A stretch of 64,000 nt of DNA from Lentzea nigeriaca. GTDB taxonomy: Bacteria > Actinomycetota > Actinomycetes > Mycobacteriales > Pseudonocardiaceae. The notes under the pieces are model-generated. The model was not told where the DNA came from. It searched no databases and was given only the letters and a program-made list of their open reading frames with translations. The translations under genes were made by a program, and so were the position numbers. Positions 25,486 through 36,766 of this stretch are shown here, piece after piece (the first letter of the stretch is position 1; the number at the start of each line of letters is the position of its first letter). The stretch lies in assembly GCF_016907955.1 (NCBI RefSeq), contig NZ_JAFBCX010000006.1, positions 1-64,000 on the forward strand, given 5' to 3'.

Positions 25486-26285
25486 TGCCCGAAGGCCACA
25501 CGCTGCACCGGCTCGCGCGGCTGCACCAGCGCCGGTTCGCGGGCAAGCCGGTGTCCGTCACCAGTCCACAGGGACGCTTCGCGGCGTCCCTTGTGGACGG
25601 ACGCAAGCTCGTCCGCGCCGAAGCGCACGGCAAGCACCTGTTCCACGTCTACGGCCCGGACGCGATCGTGCACGTCCACCTCGGCCTGTACGGAACGTTC
25701 ACCGAGGCCCCGCTGCCGGTGCTGCTGCCCGTCGGCCAGGTCCGCATGCGGATGGTCGGCGAGACGCACTGGACGGACCTGCGCGGCCCGAACACGTGTG
25801 AAGTGCTCAACAAGGACGAGGTCAAGGCGATCCGCGAGCGGCTCGGCCCCGACCCGTTGCGCAAGGACGCCGACCCCGACCGCGCCTACGAGCGGATCAT
25901 CCGGTCGAAGCAGCCGCTCGCCGTGCTGCTGATGGACCAGAAGGTGCTGGCGGGCGTCGGCAACGTCTACCGCGCCGAGGTGCTGTTCCGGCACAACGTG
26001 AACCCGCTGCTGGTCGGCAACAAGGTCAGCCGCGAACTGTGGGACACGCTGTGGAACGACCTCGTCGTGCTGATGAAGGACGGCGTGAAGGTCGGCCAGA
26101 TCAACACCGTCCGCGCCGAGCACCTGCCCAAGGCCATGGGCCGGGCGCCGCGCGTGGATCGGCACGGCGGTGAGGTGTACGTCTACCGCCGTGCCGGCGA
26201 GCCGTGCCTGATCTGCGGGACCGAGGTCCTGACCACGGAACTGGCGGCGCGCAACCTCTTCTGGTGCCCGGCCTGCCAGCCCTGA
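25485..26285 (+). CDS. nei: Formamidopyrimidine/endonuclease VIII-type DNA glycosylase (Nei)
   Basis: 266 aa, beginning MPEGHTLHRLARLHQRRFAG. Pro2 and Glu3 are the catalytic residues of the Fpg/Nei family. The helix-two-turn-helix lies around MDQKVLAGVGNVYRAEVLF, and the C-terminal zinc finger is CLICG...FWCPACQ. It excises oxidised bases and nicks the abasic site. The N-terminus and the pairing with rpiB match mycobacterial Nei1. The start overlaps the rpiB stop. Confidence 0.94.
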   Translation: MPEGHTLHRLARLHQRRFAGKPVSVTSPQGRFAASLVDGRKLVRAEAHGKHLFHVYGPDAIVHVHLGLYGTFTEAPLPVLLPVGQVRMRMVGETHWTDLRGPNTCEVLNKDEVKAIRERLGPDPLRKDADPDRAYERIIRSKQPLAVLLMDQKVLAGVGNVYRAEVLFRHNVNPLLVGNKVSRELWDTLWNDLVVLMKDGVKVGQINTVRAEHLPKAMGRAPRVDRHGGEVYVYRRAGEPCLICGTEVLTTELAARNLFWCPACQP

Positions 26286-26318
26286 AATTTCTGGTCGGGG
26301 CGATTTTGGGTGCGGCTG

Positions 26319-26345
26319 GAAAGTGCTCAGTTGATGAGCACTTTC
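26319..26345. terminator. Bidirectional terminator after nei
   Basis: Perfect 11-bp stem GAAAGTGCTCA (26319–26329) with TGAGCACTTTC (26335–26345), loop 5 nt. It sits between convergent genes and overlaps the stop codon of the minus-strand gene. Confidence 0.75.
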
Positions 26346-27078
26346 AGAAGTCAAACCCGCCCATGTCACCGAAGTCGAAGCCGCCGGCGTCACCCACGTC
26401 AGCGACACCGCCCATGTCGCCCATGTCGCCGCCGAAGTCGCCCATGCCCATGTCGGCCATGCCGTAGTCACCGATGCCGTGCATGCCGGAGAACATGGCG
26501 TCCATCAGCAGGAACGTGCCCACGCCCCACGCACCGGCGACGAGCGCGGGCTTCCACCACGGCTCGGAGTACCACCCACGCGGCACCGGGCGTCCGGCGA
26601 CCATGCCACCGGGGTAGTAGTAGGGCGTGCCGGCACCGGAGCGCGGCGACGCGGCGTACTGGTGGCCCTCGACGGTGACCTGGCGGTCCTCGCTGACGGC
26701 ACCCGCCTGCTTCTGGCCCGCGATCTCGGGCAACGCGGGACCGGGATCCATGCCCATGGCCTCACGCGCGGCGCGGACGTAGTGCAGGCCCTCCATCGCG
26801 GTCTGGGTCACGAGCCGGGCCTGCGGGATCGTGCGGGCCTGTTCCATCTGCGACCCGGCAGCGGTGAAGCGCTCGGACGCGTCGGCCAGCGCCTGCGTGG
26901 ACGCGGCGTTCGAGCCCGTGAGGCTCATCACCTGCCCACCCAGCCGCTCGACCCACCGGCGGGCCTCCGCCTTGGCGTCGTCGAGCTCCCGCGCCTTGCG
27001 CGCGTTGCTCTGGCTGACCAGGTAGAACACGCCTGCGACCAGCAATACCAGTACAACCACCCACACGATGGTGCCCAC
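26344..27078 (-). CDS. Membrane-anchored protein with helical stalk and G/D/M-rich tail
   Basis: 244 aa. An N-terminal membrane segment (IVWVVVLVLLVAGVFYLV, about residues 4–21) is followed by a charged helical region (ARKARELDDAKAEARRWVER, to about residue 110) resembling DUF1542-type proteins. A Pro/Tyr-rich linker (GTPYYYPGGM) and a second hydrophobic stretch (ALVAGAWGVGTFLLMDAMF) come next. The last 45 residues are low-complexity Gly/Asp/Met (GDMGDMGG, FDFGDMGGFDF). Function unknown. It is the last gene before a shared terminator. Asp-rich tails of this kind can bind cations, which is a guess. Confidence 0.75.
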   Translation of the reverse strand: MGTIVWVVVLVLLVAGVFYLVSQSNARKARELDDAKAEARRWVERLGGQVMSLTGSNAASTQALADASERFTAAGSQMEQARTIPQARLVTQTAMEGLHYVRAAREAMGMDPGPALPEIAGQKQAGAVSEDRQVTVEGHQYAASPRSGAGTPYYYPGGMVAGRPVPRGWYSEPWWKPALVAGAWGVGTFLLMDAMFSGMHGIGDYGMADMGMGDFGGDMGDMGGVADVGDAGGFDFGDMGGFDF

Positions 27079-27134
27079 GGCTTACCTCCCACACCAGGTA
27101 ATCCGTCAACGCGTGAACGCCGGTCGTAGTTCCG

Positions 27135-28346
27135 TCAGAACACCTCTGGGCAATGGGGGTAGTACGCACCGAGGAACGCGATCGTGAGCGCATCCACATG
27201 TCCTGGCGTGTGCTCGACCACGCGGTGTGCGCGCTTCAGCACTGAAAGCCGTGCTCCGCCGAGGAAAGCGCTGCCGAGCGCCGCGGCGTCCAGCGTCACG
27301 TCCGCCGGATCCTCGGTGCGGGCCACGGTGGCCTCGCCGTTCTTGACGGTGAAGCGCCAGCGGCCGCTGTTCCACGGGCAGAAGGAGTCCTCGACCTCCA
27401 GCACACTGTCCACATCGGACGAATACTGGCGCAGCGGCAGCGCGCGGTCGACGTCGACGATCCGCAGCCACAGCCCGTCGGTGGCCTCACGGCGCACCTT
27501 CCGCGGGTTGTCGACCATGTGCAGGATCGGATCGTCCCAGGCGGTGTAGAAGGAAATGGCGCCCGCGAGGTCCATGTCCAGCACGTACCGGTAAAGGTCC
27601 ACGTACGCCTGTTCCGTCTCGCACACCAGCTCGCGCACGTGCAGTTCATGCCGAGGCCCGCTCGAGTCGCCCTCGTACTTCACGCGGAACACCACATACC
27701 CCTCGGGGTGCAGGGCGTACCGGTAGGAGCTGAGCCCACCGCGATCGGACTCGCGATCGGCGAGCTGCACGTCCCAGGTCGCGTCGACCCGGTTCACCCA
27801 GCCGACGCGCGTGCGGCGCACCCGGTCGTGCACCTCGCGCATGAACGGCAGCGCCTCTTCACGGGACACCTGGCGGATCCGGGTGTCGCTCACCCGCACG
27901 CCGGGGTGAAAGGCCATGCGGGTCGGCATCGTCAGCATGGCCAGGCTGCTCGCGTACTCGCCGTAGCCGAACCTGCGGTAGATCGCCCCCTCCGACGCCC
28001 AGAGGATCGCGATCGCCTCGCCGTTCTCGTGCATGCCGTGCAGCTGCGTCTTCATCAGCAACGACGCCACCCCACGGCGCCGATGACCCGGCATCACCGA
28101 CACGACGGTGACCGCACCGACGGGGACCTGATGATTACCCGGAACGGTGATTTCACGGCTCAGGACACCGGCGGTGCCGATCATCTCGTCACCGTCGAAC
28201 ACCGCGTGCGCCCGCTCCAGCTCCAGGACCTTGAGCCACTTGAAGTCCTCGTCAGGCGTGGCCAGGAACGCCCACGCCATCACGTCCTGGAACGTCCGGA
28301 TCTCGGATTCGTCGATCGTCCTGATGCTCAGCGCTGAGTCGGCCAT
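27135..28346 (-). CDS. Eis-like GNAT N-acetyltransferase
   Basis: 403 aa from ATG 28346. The N-terminal GNAT domain has the acetyl-CoA loop VSVMPGHRRRGVASLLM (about residues 83–99). The segment IYRRFGYGEYASS follows; in Eis a tyrosine here acts as general acid. A second degenerate GNAT fold and a sterol-carrier-like C-terminal domain come next. The protein ends in Phe (CPEVF), as expected because Eis enzymes use the terminal carboxylate. Such enzymes multi-acetylate aminoglycosides and other amines. Upstream in-frame reading continues far into the aldehyde dehydrogenase region in the wrong frame, so the ATG is the only sensible start. Confidence 0.9.
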   Translation of the reverse strand: MADSALSIRTIDESEIRTFQDVMAWAFLATPDEDFKWLKVLELERAHAVFDGDEMIGTAGVLSREITVPGNHQVPVGAVTVVSVMPGHRRRGVASLLMKTQLHGMHENGEAIAILWASEGAIYRRFGYGEYASSLAMLTMPTRMAFHPGVRVSDTRIRQVSREEALPFMREVHDRVRRTRVGWVNRVDATWDVQLADRESDRGGLSSYRYALHPEGYVVFRVKYEGDSSGPRHELHVRELVCETEQAYVDLYRYVLDMDLAGAISFYTAWDDPILHMVDNPRKVRREATDGLWLRIVDVDRALPLRQYSSDVDSVLEVEDSFCPWNSGRWRFTVKNGEATVARTEDPADVTLDAAALGSAFLGGARLSVLKRAHRVVEHTPGHVDALTIAFLGAYYPHCPEVF

Positions 28347-28387
28347 AGCGGCAGTGATACGCCGCCATGGCCGCTCTCGCAGCTCAT

Positions 28388-29740
28388 TTACCGCTGGACA
28401 GACTTGATCTCGCAGAACTCGTCGAGACCGAACCTGCCGAACTCGCGGCCGTTGCCGGACTGCCGGTAGCCGCCGAACGGCGCGCTGGTGTTGAACGCGG
28501 CGCCGTTGATGTCGACCTGCCCGGTGCGCAGGCGCTTGGCGACCTTCAACGCGCGGTCGGTGTCCGCGGAGAACACACCGCCGGCCAGGCCGTAGATGGT
28601 GGAGTTGGCGATGCGCACCGCGTCGTCCTCGTCCGCGTACGGCATGACCGACAGGACCGGGCCGAAGATCTCCTCCTGCGCGATCGTCATCTCGGTCGTG
28701 ACGCCGCCGAACACCGTCGGCGTGACGTAGAAGCCTTGCGGCAACGGCGCTTCCGGCCCACCGGCGGCGAGCTGCGCACCTTCCTCGACGCCCTTGCGGA
28801 TGTAGCCGACGACGCGGTCGCGCTGCGCCTTGGACACGGCCGGGCCGATGCGCGTCGACGGGTCCGCCGGGTCGCCCGAGGTGTACTTCTTCGCTGCGGC
28901 GGCGGCGAGCCCGACGGCCTCGTCGTGCCGGTCGGCGGGCACCAGCAGGCGGGTCCACGCGCTGCACGCCTGGCCGTTGTTCATGAACGAGTTGGCGACC
29001 GCGATCTTCACCGCACGACCGAAGTCCGCATCGTCGAGCACGATGCACGCCGACTTGCCACCCAGCTCCAGCGCGACCCGCTTGACCGTCTCGGACGCCA
29101 CCGCTGACACCCTGCGACCCGCGCGCGTGGACCCGGTGAACGACACCATGTCCACGTCCGGGTGCGCCGCCAGCGCCTCGCCGACCACCGGCCCGGTGCC
29201 GTGCACCAGCCCGAACACACCGGACGGCGTCACCGCCGTGATGATCTCGGCGAGCAGGTCGGCGGTCTTCGGCGCGAGCTCGCTCGGTTTGAGGACCACG
29301 GTGTCGCCCGCGGCGAGCGCGGGCACGACCTTGGCGACCATCTGCTGTAGCGGGAAGTTCCACGGCGTGATGGCCGCGACGACCCCGATCGGCTCGCGCA
29401 GGATCAGCGAGTTGCCGATCTCCTCCGGCTCGAAGTAGCCGCGCTCCAGCACGTCCGCGACACCCTCCGCGATGGCGATGGGGTTCGCGACCTGCACCTT
29501 CTGGCTGAACGTGATGGGCGTGCCCATCTCGCGGGTCATGGTCTGCGCGAGCTCGTCGCCGCGCTCCCGGAGACCGTCGATGATCGCCCGGACGACCTTC
29601 GCCCGCTCCTCGACGGAGGTCTCCGACCAGGCCGGGAACGCGGCCTTCGCGGCGGCCACGGCCGCGTCGACGTCGGCCGGTGTGCCCTCGGCTACCGTGC
29701 CGATGACTTCCTCGGTGGCGGGGTTGACGACCTCGATCAC
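28388..29740 (-). CDS. NAD(P)-dependent aldehyde dehydrogenase
   Basis: 450 aa from GTG 29740, with GGAGGG 5 nt upstream. It has all catalytic parts: Asn128 in TPWNFP, Glu225 in LELGGKSA and Cys259 in NNGQACSAW, with the cofactor loop [10 protein letters not shown]. It oxidises an aldehyde to a carboxylic acid in the cytoplasm. It resembles the broad-substrate class of actinobacterial ALDHs; the substrate is not predictable. It may be co-transcribed with the Eis-like gene 41 bp downstream. Confidence 0.95.
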   Translation of the reverse strand: MIEVVNPATEEVIGTVAEGTPADVDAAVAAAKAAFPAWSETSVEERAKVVRAIIDGLRERGDELAQTMTREMGTPITFSQKVQVANPIAIAEGVADVLERGYFEPEEIGNSLILREPIGVVAAITPWNFPLQQMVAKVVPALAAGDTVVLKPSELAPKTADLLAEIITAVTPSGVFGLVHGTGPVVGEALAAHPDVDMVSFTGSTRAGRRVSAVASETVKRVALELGGKSACIVLDDADFGRAVKIAVANSFMNNGQACSAWTRLLVPADRHDEAVGLAAAAAKKYTSGDPADPSTRIGPAVSKAQRDRVVGYIRKGVEEGAQLAAGGPEAPLPQGFYVTPTVFGGVTTEMTIAQEEIFGPVLSVMPYADEDDAVRIANSTIYGLAGGVFSADTDRALKVAKRLRTGQVDINGAAFNTSAPFGGYRQSGNGREFGRFGLDEFCEIKSVQR

Positions 29741-30047
29741 GAGAGCCCTCCAGGCGGATGTGACACCCAATGCGCTGACAACGGTCCAGCCTGTCACATC
29801 GGCTCGCGGTGGTCACGCCCGCGACCGGGCGGGGTTCGGTGAGGCGCGGAGCACATGCGCGGGTGCGGGTGTTGGGCCGGCGCAGGCGGTCGCGGCCGCG
29901 GTCGAGGTGGAGCGGTGAGGCGCGGGGCAGGTGCGAGCCGAACACAGCCGGTCGAAGCCGCGATCGAGCCGCACCAGTTGGACGCGCGGCACAACCGGAC
30001 AAGGCCGCGATCGAGGTGACCGGTACGGCACGCGGCACAGACCGCGG
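29741..30047. other. Intergenic region with a thrice-repeated 12-mer
   Basis: 307 bp without a supported gene. GCCGCGRTCGAG occurs at 29895–29906, 29957–29968 and 30004–30015 (spacings 62 and 47 bp), with similar GGTGAGGCGCGG tracts between. It holds the aldehyde dehydrogenase promoter. Function of the repeats unknown. Confidence 0.5.
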
Positions 30048-30893
30048 TCACGTCCCGGCAGAGGCCATCACACCCCCGATCCGCCGCTCCCGCAGCACCC
30101 GGAGATGCACGGCCGCCCACGTCCGATACGGCCGCCAAGCCTCGGACACCTCCGCCAACGGCCGCCCGTACCGTTCACGAACCTCGTCGGCGATCCGGGA
30201 CTCGTTGTACGGCACGGCGTCCGGCGCGTTCGCCCCACGCAGCACGACCAGCTCGGCCGCGAACGGACCAAGGCCCTTCACCTGCTGCACGGCCAGCACC
30301 GCCGCCGCGGGCTTCATCGCGCGCAACGTCACCGCGTCCAGCAGGCCGTCGAGCGCCGCCTCCGCCACCGCGCGCAGGTACTCCGGCTTGCGGCCCGGCA
30401 GGTCCAGGTCGAGCCCGCGCAGGACCGCGGGCGCCGGGAACACGCCGTCCTGGGCCAGCGAGGCCTTCAACGCGGCCGCCTGTGACACGCGGACCCGTTG
30501 CGACAGCACCGACCACGCCGCCGCCTCGTACGGCGAGTAGAACCCGCACGGCCGCAAGCCGGGCAACGAAGCCTGCGCGCCCGCGATCACCGGATCACGC
30601 GCACCGACCTCGGGCCAGCCGCGACCGTCGACGTCCAGCGACAGGAAACGGCAGACCTGGGCCGCCGCCAGGTCCAGGTCGCCATCGCCCGACAGCGACA
30701 GAACGGCAGTGGCGCCGCGCTGGGTCACGGAGACCGAAGCACGGCGCCACTCACGCTCGACCAGAAACGTCGACTGCAGCGCCTCGCCCTCGCGTTCGGG
30801 CAACGCGGACGGGGTGAAGCCCTCCCAGAAAGCCCGGGACGTGGCCAGCGACCAGGGGCCCTGAACTGCGACTTCGACGTGGTGGTGTGCCAT
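30048..30893 (-). CDS. DNA-3-methyladenine glycosylase, AlkA-like HhH-GPD protein
   Basis: 281 aa. The helix-hairpin-helix VQQVKGLGPFAAELVVLRG (about residues 202–220) and the catalytic Asp225 in NAPDAVP define the HhH-GPD base-excision family. The N-terminal region is a divergent AlkA-type beta domain. It removes alkylated purines. It lies between the aldehyde dehydrogenase and the DsbA-like gene on the same strand with a 36-bp gap, so co-transcription with the DsbA-like gene is possible. Confidence 0.85.
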   Translation of the reverse strand: MAHHHVEVAVQGPWSLATSRAFWEGFTPSALPEREGEALQSTFLVEREWRRASVSVTQRGATAVLSLSGDGDLDLAAAQVCRFLSLDVDGRGWPEVGARDPVIAGAQASLPGLRPCGFYSPYEAAAWSVLSQRVRVSQAAALKASLAQDGVFPAPAVLRGLDLDLPGRKPEYLRAVAEAALDGLLDAVTLRAMKPAAAVLAVQQVKGLGPFAAELVVLRGANAPDAVPYNESRIADEVRERYGRPLAEVSEAWRPYRTWAAVHLRVLRERRIGGVMASAGT

Positions 30894-30929
30894 GTCTGAA
30901 GACGGTAGCCAGCACCACCGACAAAAAAC

Positions 30930-31538
30930 TCAGCTGAAGTCCAGGTCGCCCGTACGCGTGCGCTTGAGCTCGAAGAAGTACGGGAAGCCGGCGAGCATCC
31001 GGGCGCCGTCGAAGATCGTGCCCGCCTCCTCGCCCCGCGGGATCTTGGTCAGCACCGGGCCGAAGAACGCGACGCCGTCGATGTGGATCGTCGGGGTGCC
31101 GACGTCCATGCCGACCGGGTCCATGCCGCGGTGGTGGCTCTTCTTCAGCTCGTCGTCGAACTCGGTCGAGTTCGCGGCGTCGGCCAGCTCCTCCGGGAGC
31201 TCGGCGTCGGCCAGAGCCAGCTTGATGACCTCGTCGAAGTCCTTGTTGCCCTCGTTGTGGATCCGGGTTCCCATCGCGGTGTACAGCTCCGGCAGCACCT
31301 CGTTGCCGAACTTCTGCTCGGCGGCGATGGCGACGCGGACCGGTCCCCAGCCCTTGGTCATGAGCTCCTTGTACTGCTCCGGCAGGTCACGACCCTCGTT
31401 CAGCACGGACAAGCTCATCACGTGGAAGCTGAGGTCGATGTCGCGGACCTTCTCCACCTCGAGGATCCACCTCGAGGTGATCCAGGCGAACGGACAGAGA
31501 GGGTCGAAGTAGAAGTCGACCTTCGCCTTGTCGGCCAT
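30930..31538 (-). CDS. DsbA-family mycothiol-dependent oxidoreductase, CPFA active site
   Basis: 202 aa from ATG 31538, with GAAGGGG 5 nt upstream. A thioredoxin-fold protein with a helical insert, close to the mycothiol-dependent nitroreductase Rv2466c ([63 protein letters not shown]). Rv2466c has a CPWC active site, whereas here it reads Cys15-Pro-Phe-Ala18, so only one redox cysteine remains. I recall similar CPxA forms in other actinomycetes. It would need mycothiol for turnover. Divergent from pepN, as in mycobacteria. Confidence 0.9.
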   Translation of the reverse strand: MADKAKVDFYFDPLCPFAWITSRWILEVEKVRDIDLSFHVMSLSVLNEGRDLPEQYKELMTKGWGPVRVAIAAEQKFGNEVLPELYTAMGTRIHNEGNKDFDEVIKLALADAELPEELADAANSTEFDDELKKSHHRGMDPVGMDVGTPTIHIDGVAFFGPVLTKIPRGEEAGTIFDGARMLAGFPYFFELKRTRTGDLDFS

Positions 31539-31701
31539 GCGTGCCCCTTCAGTCACGGTGGGTGCGGTTATCGCCCCATCAGCCCAACCAGATCACCCTG
31601 TCATCTCTTCCCGTAGGCCGGTTCCGTGATTGGATGCGGGAGTCATAACCATTCCCGACGACGTCAGCGCGTAACCACACGCGCGGCAGACGAGGTGACC
31701 A

Positions 31702-34278
<2,577 letters not shown>

Positions 34279-34297
34279 AATTCGCTGTGCGGCGAAG

Positions 34298-34333
34298 GCC
34301 CCGTGACGCTTTGATGGCGGCACGGGGCTTTCC
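34298..34333 (+). terminator. Terminator after pepN
   Basis: Stem GCCCCGTG (34298–34305) with CACGGGGC (34321–34328), 15-nt loop, followed by TTTCCC. Confidence 0.65.
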
Positions 34334-34350
34334 CGTCTCTTGGGGGTGTC

Positions 34351-36090
34351 TTGTTCCGCTACCGACTCGTGCACTCGTACACGCTCGAAGACGACTCCGA
34401 GGTCGTCGAGGTGATCGCGCGTGCAGTCGACGTCGACTGGTTCTTCAGCGATCCGGTACCGGTCGGACGTGAGCGCGTCGTGCTGCGCGGCTGCCCGCTC
34501 TCGTTCGCCTGCCTGGCCGGGGACTTCGTGCTCGAAGCAGGTGTGGGCGACGAACTGCAGTGGTGGCGCCTGACCGACCTGGTCGTCCACGGCACGGTGC
34601 CGAACGGCAGCCTCGTGGACGTCGTTGCGACGGCCGCGGCGCGCCTGGTCGATGAAGGTCCGGCGTTCGGGTCCGTGCCACGCCACGTTCTCACCCAGGA
34701 GGGCCTGCGGGTGGGCTCCTTCGTTGCTGCCGACGGGTTTCCGAGGCCGTGGCAGGGGCACGAGTGGCCTCCGGTGACGTTGGTCGGCGTCGACAGGGCC
34801 GACCTGAACGGGCTGCAGCGGCGCGCACACATGATCGCGGGTGGCGAGCGGTTGCAGGCGCTGGACCGGTACGGCCGGATCATGACCGACCTGCCGATCG
34901 AGATCGAGGTCAGCTCCGTGAGTCCCTCCGCGCTGGGCGACGGGCTCTTCGACGTCGTGCTCGACCAGTCGTCCTGTGACAGTCCTCCCCAGTGGCGGGA
35001 CCGCCCGGCTCCCTCGGCACGAGCGGTGTGGGACCTGTGGCGCGAGGGCGTTCCAGCGGAACGCAACCTGTGGTCCCGGTTCGACACGGGCGGCCGCACG
35101 GCTTGGGCCGACCTCACCTTTCCGGCACGCGAGACGTTCGGCACGGACGCGGTCGGCGGCACCTACCACCTCGACGGCCGCCACACCACGGACGTGCCGG
35201 GACTGCACCTCGCGCTGAGCGAGGCACTGGTCGGGCCGGGTGGTTACTTCGGCCGGGAGTTCAACGGGTTCAAGGACTGCCTCTGCGGAGGATGGGGCGT
35301 CAAGCCGGGGTTCACGTTGATCTGGAACGACGCGCAGGTCGCCCACGACGCGATCCGCGTCTACTTCCAGGACATCCTCAAGTTGTTGCGGCGCTTCGGG
35401 GTCACCGTGGAGCTGAAGTCGTCGTCCTTTCTGGACGGGGTGAGGGAGCTGGACAGACGCATGGAGCTGGGCGCGCTCACGGAACGCTGGGTCGCGGGTT
35501 GGGTCAAGGGGGCCGGACTGCCGGCCGAGCCCTACCCCGACTCCTGGAACGTGCGCGTGGACCAGCCCGGCATGCGCATCGAGCGCGTTCTCACCGATGA
35601 GGGTGCGACGGACTGGCACTCGACTCTGATCTACGAGAACGACTGGATCACCGTGCCGACCACCGCGCCGGAGAAGGTCACCGAGATCCTCGCCGGCGTG
35701 AACCTGGAGATCCGGCCGCGGGAGACGTTCATGCGGCGCGCTCTCGCGGACCACCCGGCACCACCTGCGCCTGAGGGGTACGAGCTGCGGGTGGCACGCG
35801 GAGACGTGATCGAAGTCGCGCTGACCGCCGACGGCGAGGAGGCCGCGAGTGGACTGATCGCCGTGATCGGCGACGACGCCGTGCCGCACCGCATCCGGAC
35901 CTCGCCCGAACATCGACGGCGGGGGCTCGGCAGCGTGGTGATGGGCGTGCTGGCGCGGGAGGCGGTCGACGCCGGCGCCGTGGACGGGCTGTTGTTCGCG
36001 AGCGAGGACGGCCTGCACCTGTACCGGAAACTGGGCTGGACAACGATTTCGGACGTGGTGATCGCGTCCAACACCAAGGGGGAAGCATGA
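34351..36090 (+). CDS. Three-part protein: unknown N-terminus, barstar-like domain, GNAT acetyltransferase
   Basis: 579 aa from a TTG with a G-rich Shine-Dalgarno (GGGGGTG) just upstream. Residues 1–265 match no family I know. Residues 270–355 read as a barstar-type (barnase inhibitor) domain: GTYHLDGRHTTDVPGLHLAL, GYFGREFNGFKDCLCGG and PGFTLIWNDAQVAHDAIR. Residues 370–579 form a GNAT acetyltransferase with the acetyl-CoA loop RTSPEHRRRGLGSVVMGVL and LYRKLGWTTISDVV. The GNAT part is homologous to the whole next protein, so this looks like gene duplication followed by fusion to a barstar protein. The stop overlaps the next start (ATGA). Confidence 0.8.
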   Translation: MFRYRLVHSYTLEDDSEVVEVIARAVDVDWFFSDPVPVGRERVVLRGCPLSFACLAGDFVLEAGVGDELQWWRLTDLVVHGTVPNGSLVDVVATAAARLVDEGPAFGSVPRHVLTQEGLRVGSFVAADGFPRPWQGHEWPPVTLVGVDRADLNGLQRRAHMIAGGERLQALDRYGRIMTDLPIEIEVSSVSPSALGDGLFDVVLDQSSCDSPPQWRDRPAPSARAVWDLWREGVPAERNLWSRFDTGGRTAWADLTFPARETFGTDAVGGTYHLDGRHTTDVPGLHLALSEALVGPGGYFGREFNGFKDCLCGGWGVKPGFTLIWNDAQVAHDAIRVYFQDILKLLRRFGVTVELKSSSFLDGVRELDRRMELGALTERWVAGWVKGAGLPAEPYPDSWNVRVDQPGMRIERVLTDEGATDWHSTLIYENDWITVPTTAPEKVTEILAGVNLEIRPRETFMRRALADHPAPPAPEGYELRVARGDVIEVALTADGEEAASGLIAVIGDDAVPHRIRTSPEHRRRGLGSVVMGVLAREAVDAGAVDGLLFASEDGLHLYRKLGWTTISDVVIASNTKGEA

Positions 36091-36722
36091 TCGGTGAACT
36101 GGTGGAGCGCTGGCACCGCGGCTGGATCGCGGCCGACGGGCTGACGTCCCAGTACCGCGACGGCCACCTGGTCGTCCACGTGAACCGGTCGCGCCGCAAG
36201 TACGAGTGGCTCGTCGCGGACGACGCGGAAGCGGGCGCGGTGGCGAAGGTCGTGGCCGCCACGGACGAGCCGAACTGGGTGAGTGTCCTGACGCACGCGC
36301 CGTCGAAGGTGGCCGCGGAGGTCGAAGCCGCCGGGCTCGTCGTGGCACGGCCGGACGAGACGTTCATGCGGTGCGAGCTCGCCGATCATCCGCAGTTCGA
36401 CGCGCCCGAGGGCTATGCCGTCGAGGTGCGCAAAGGGCCGGTCATCGGGGTGCGGGTGCTGAAGGACGGCGAGGAGGCGGCGAGCGGACTGATGGCCGTC
36501 GTCGGCGAAGACGCTGTCGCACACCGGATCGGGACCGCGGAGGAGCATCGGCGGCGTGGGCTGGGCACCGTCGTGATGGGCACGCTGGTGCGGGAGGCGG
36601 TGAAGAACGGGGCCAAGACGGGGTTGCTGTTCTCGTCGACGGAAGGCGTGCACCTGTACGGCAGGCTCGGCTGGGAAAAGATCTCCGACCTTGTCGTGGC
36701 GCGCAACGACGTCAGCGCGTAG
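36087..36722 (+). CDS. GNAT acetyltransferase, paralogue of the preceding C-terminal domain
   Basis: 211 aa. It begins MIGELVERWHRGWIAADGL, aligned with LGALTERWVAGWVKGAGL in the preceding protein. The GNAT motif A is GTAEEHRRRGLGTVVMGTL, and the last strand is HLYGRLGWEKISDLVV. The N-terminal 90 residues are shared only with the preceding gene. Translationally coupled by a 4-bp overlap. Substrate unknown. It ends before a strong bidirectional terminator. Confidence 0.88.
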   Translation: MIGELVERWHRGWIAADGLTSQYRDGHLVVHVNRSRRKYEWLVADDAEAGAVAKVVAATDEPNWVSVLTHAPSKVAAEVEAAGLVVARPDETFMRCELADHPQFDAPEGYAVEVRKGPVIGVRVLKDGEEAASGLMAVVGEDAVAHRIGTAEEHRRRGLGTVVMGTLVREAVKNGAKTGLLFSSTEGVHLYGRLGWEKISDLVVARNDVSA

Positions 36723-36724
36723 CA

Positions 36725-36752
36725 AAGCCCCCGGCGATCACGCCGGGGGCTT
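36725..36752. terminator. Bidirectional terminator
   Basis: Perfect 12-bp stem AAGCCCCCGGCG (36725–36736) with CGCCGGGGGCTT (36741–36752), loop 4 nt, between the convergent GNAT and DUF5130 genes. Confidence 0.85.
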
Positions 36753-36766
36753 CGTCAGTGCGAAAG

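Noticed and set aside
28347..30038. Long upstream extension of the Eis-like gene
   Set aside because: The frame is open only because it is a shadow of the aldehyde dehydrogenase gene on the same strand; the ATG at 28346 gives the family's N-terminus.
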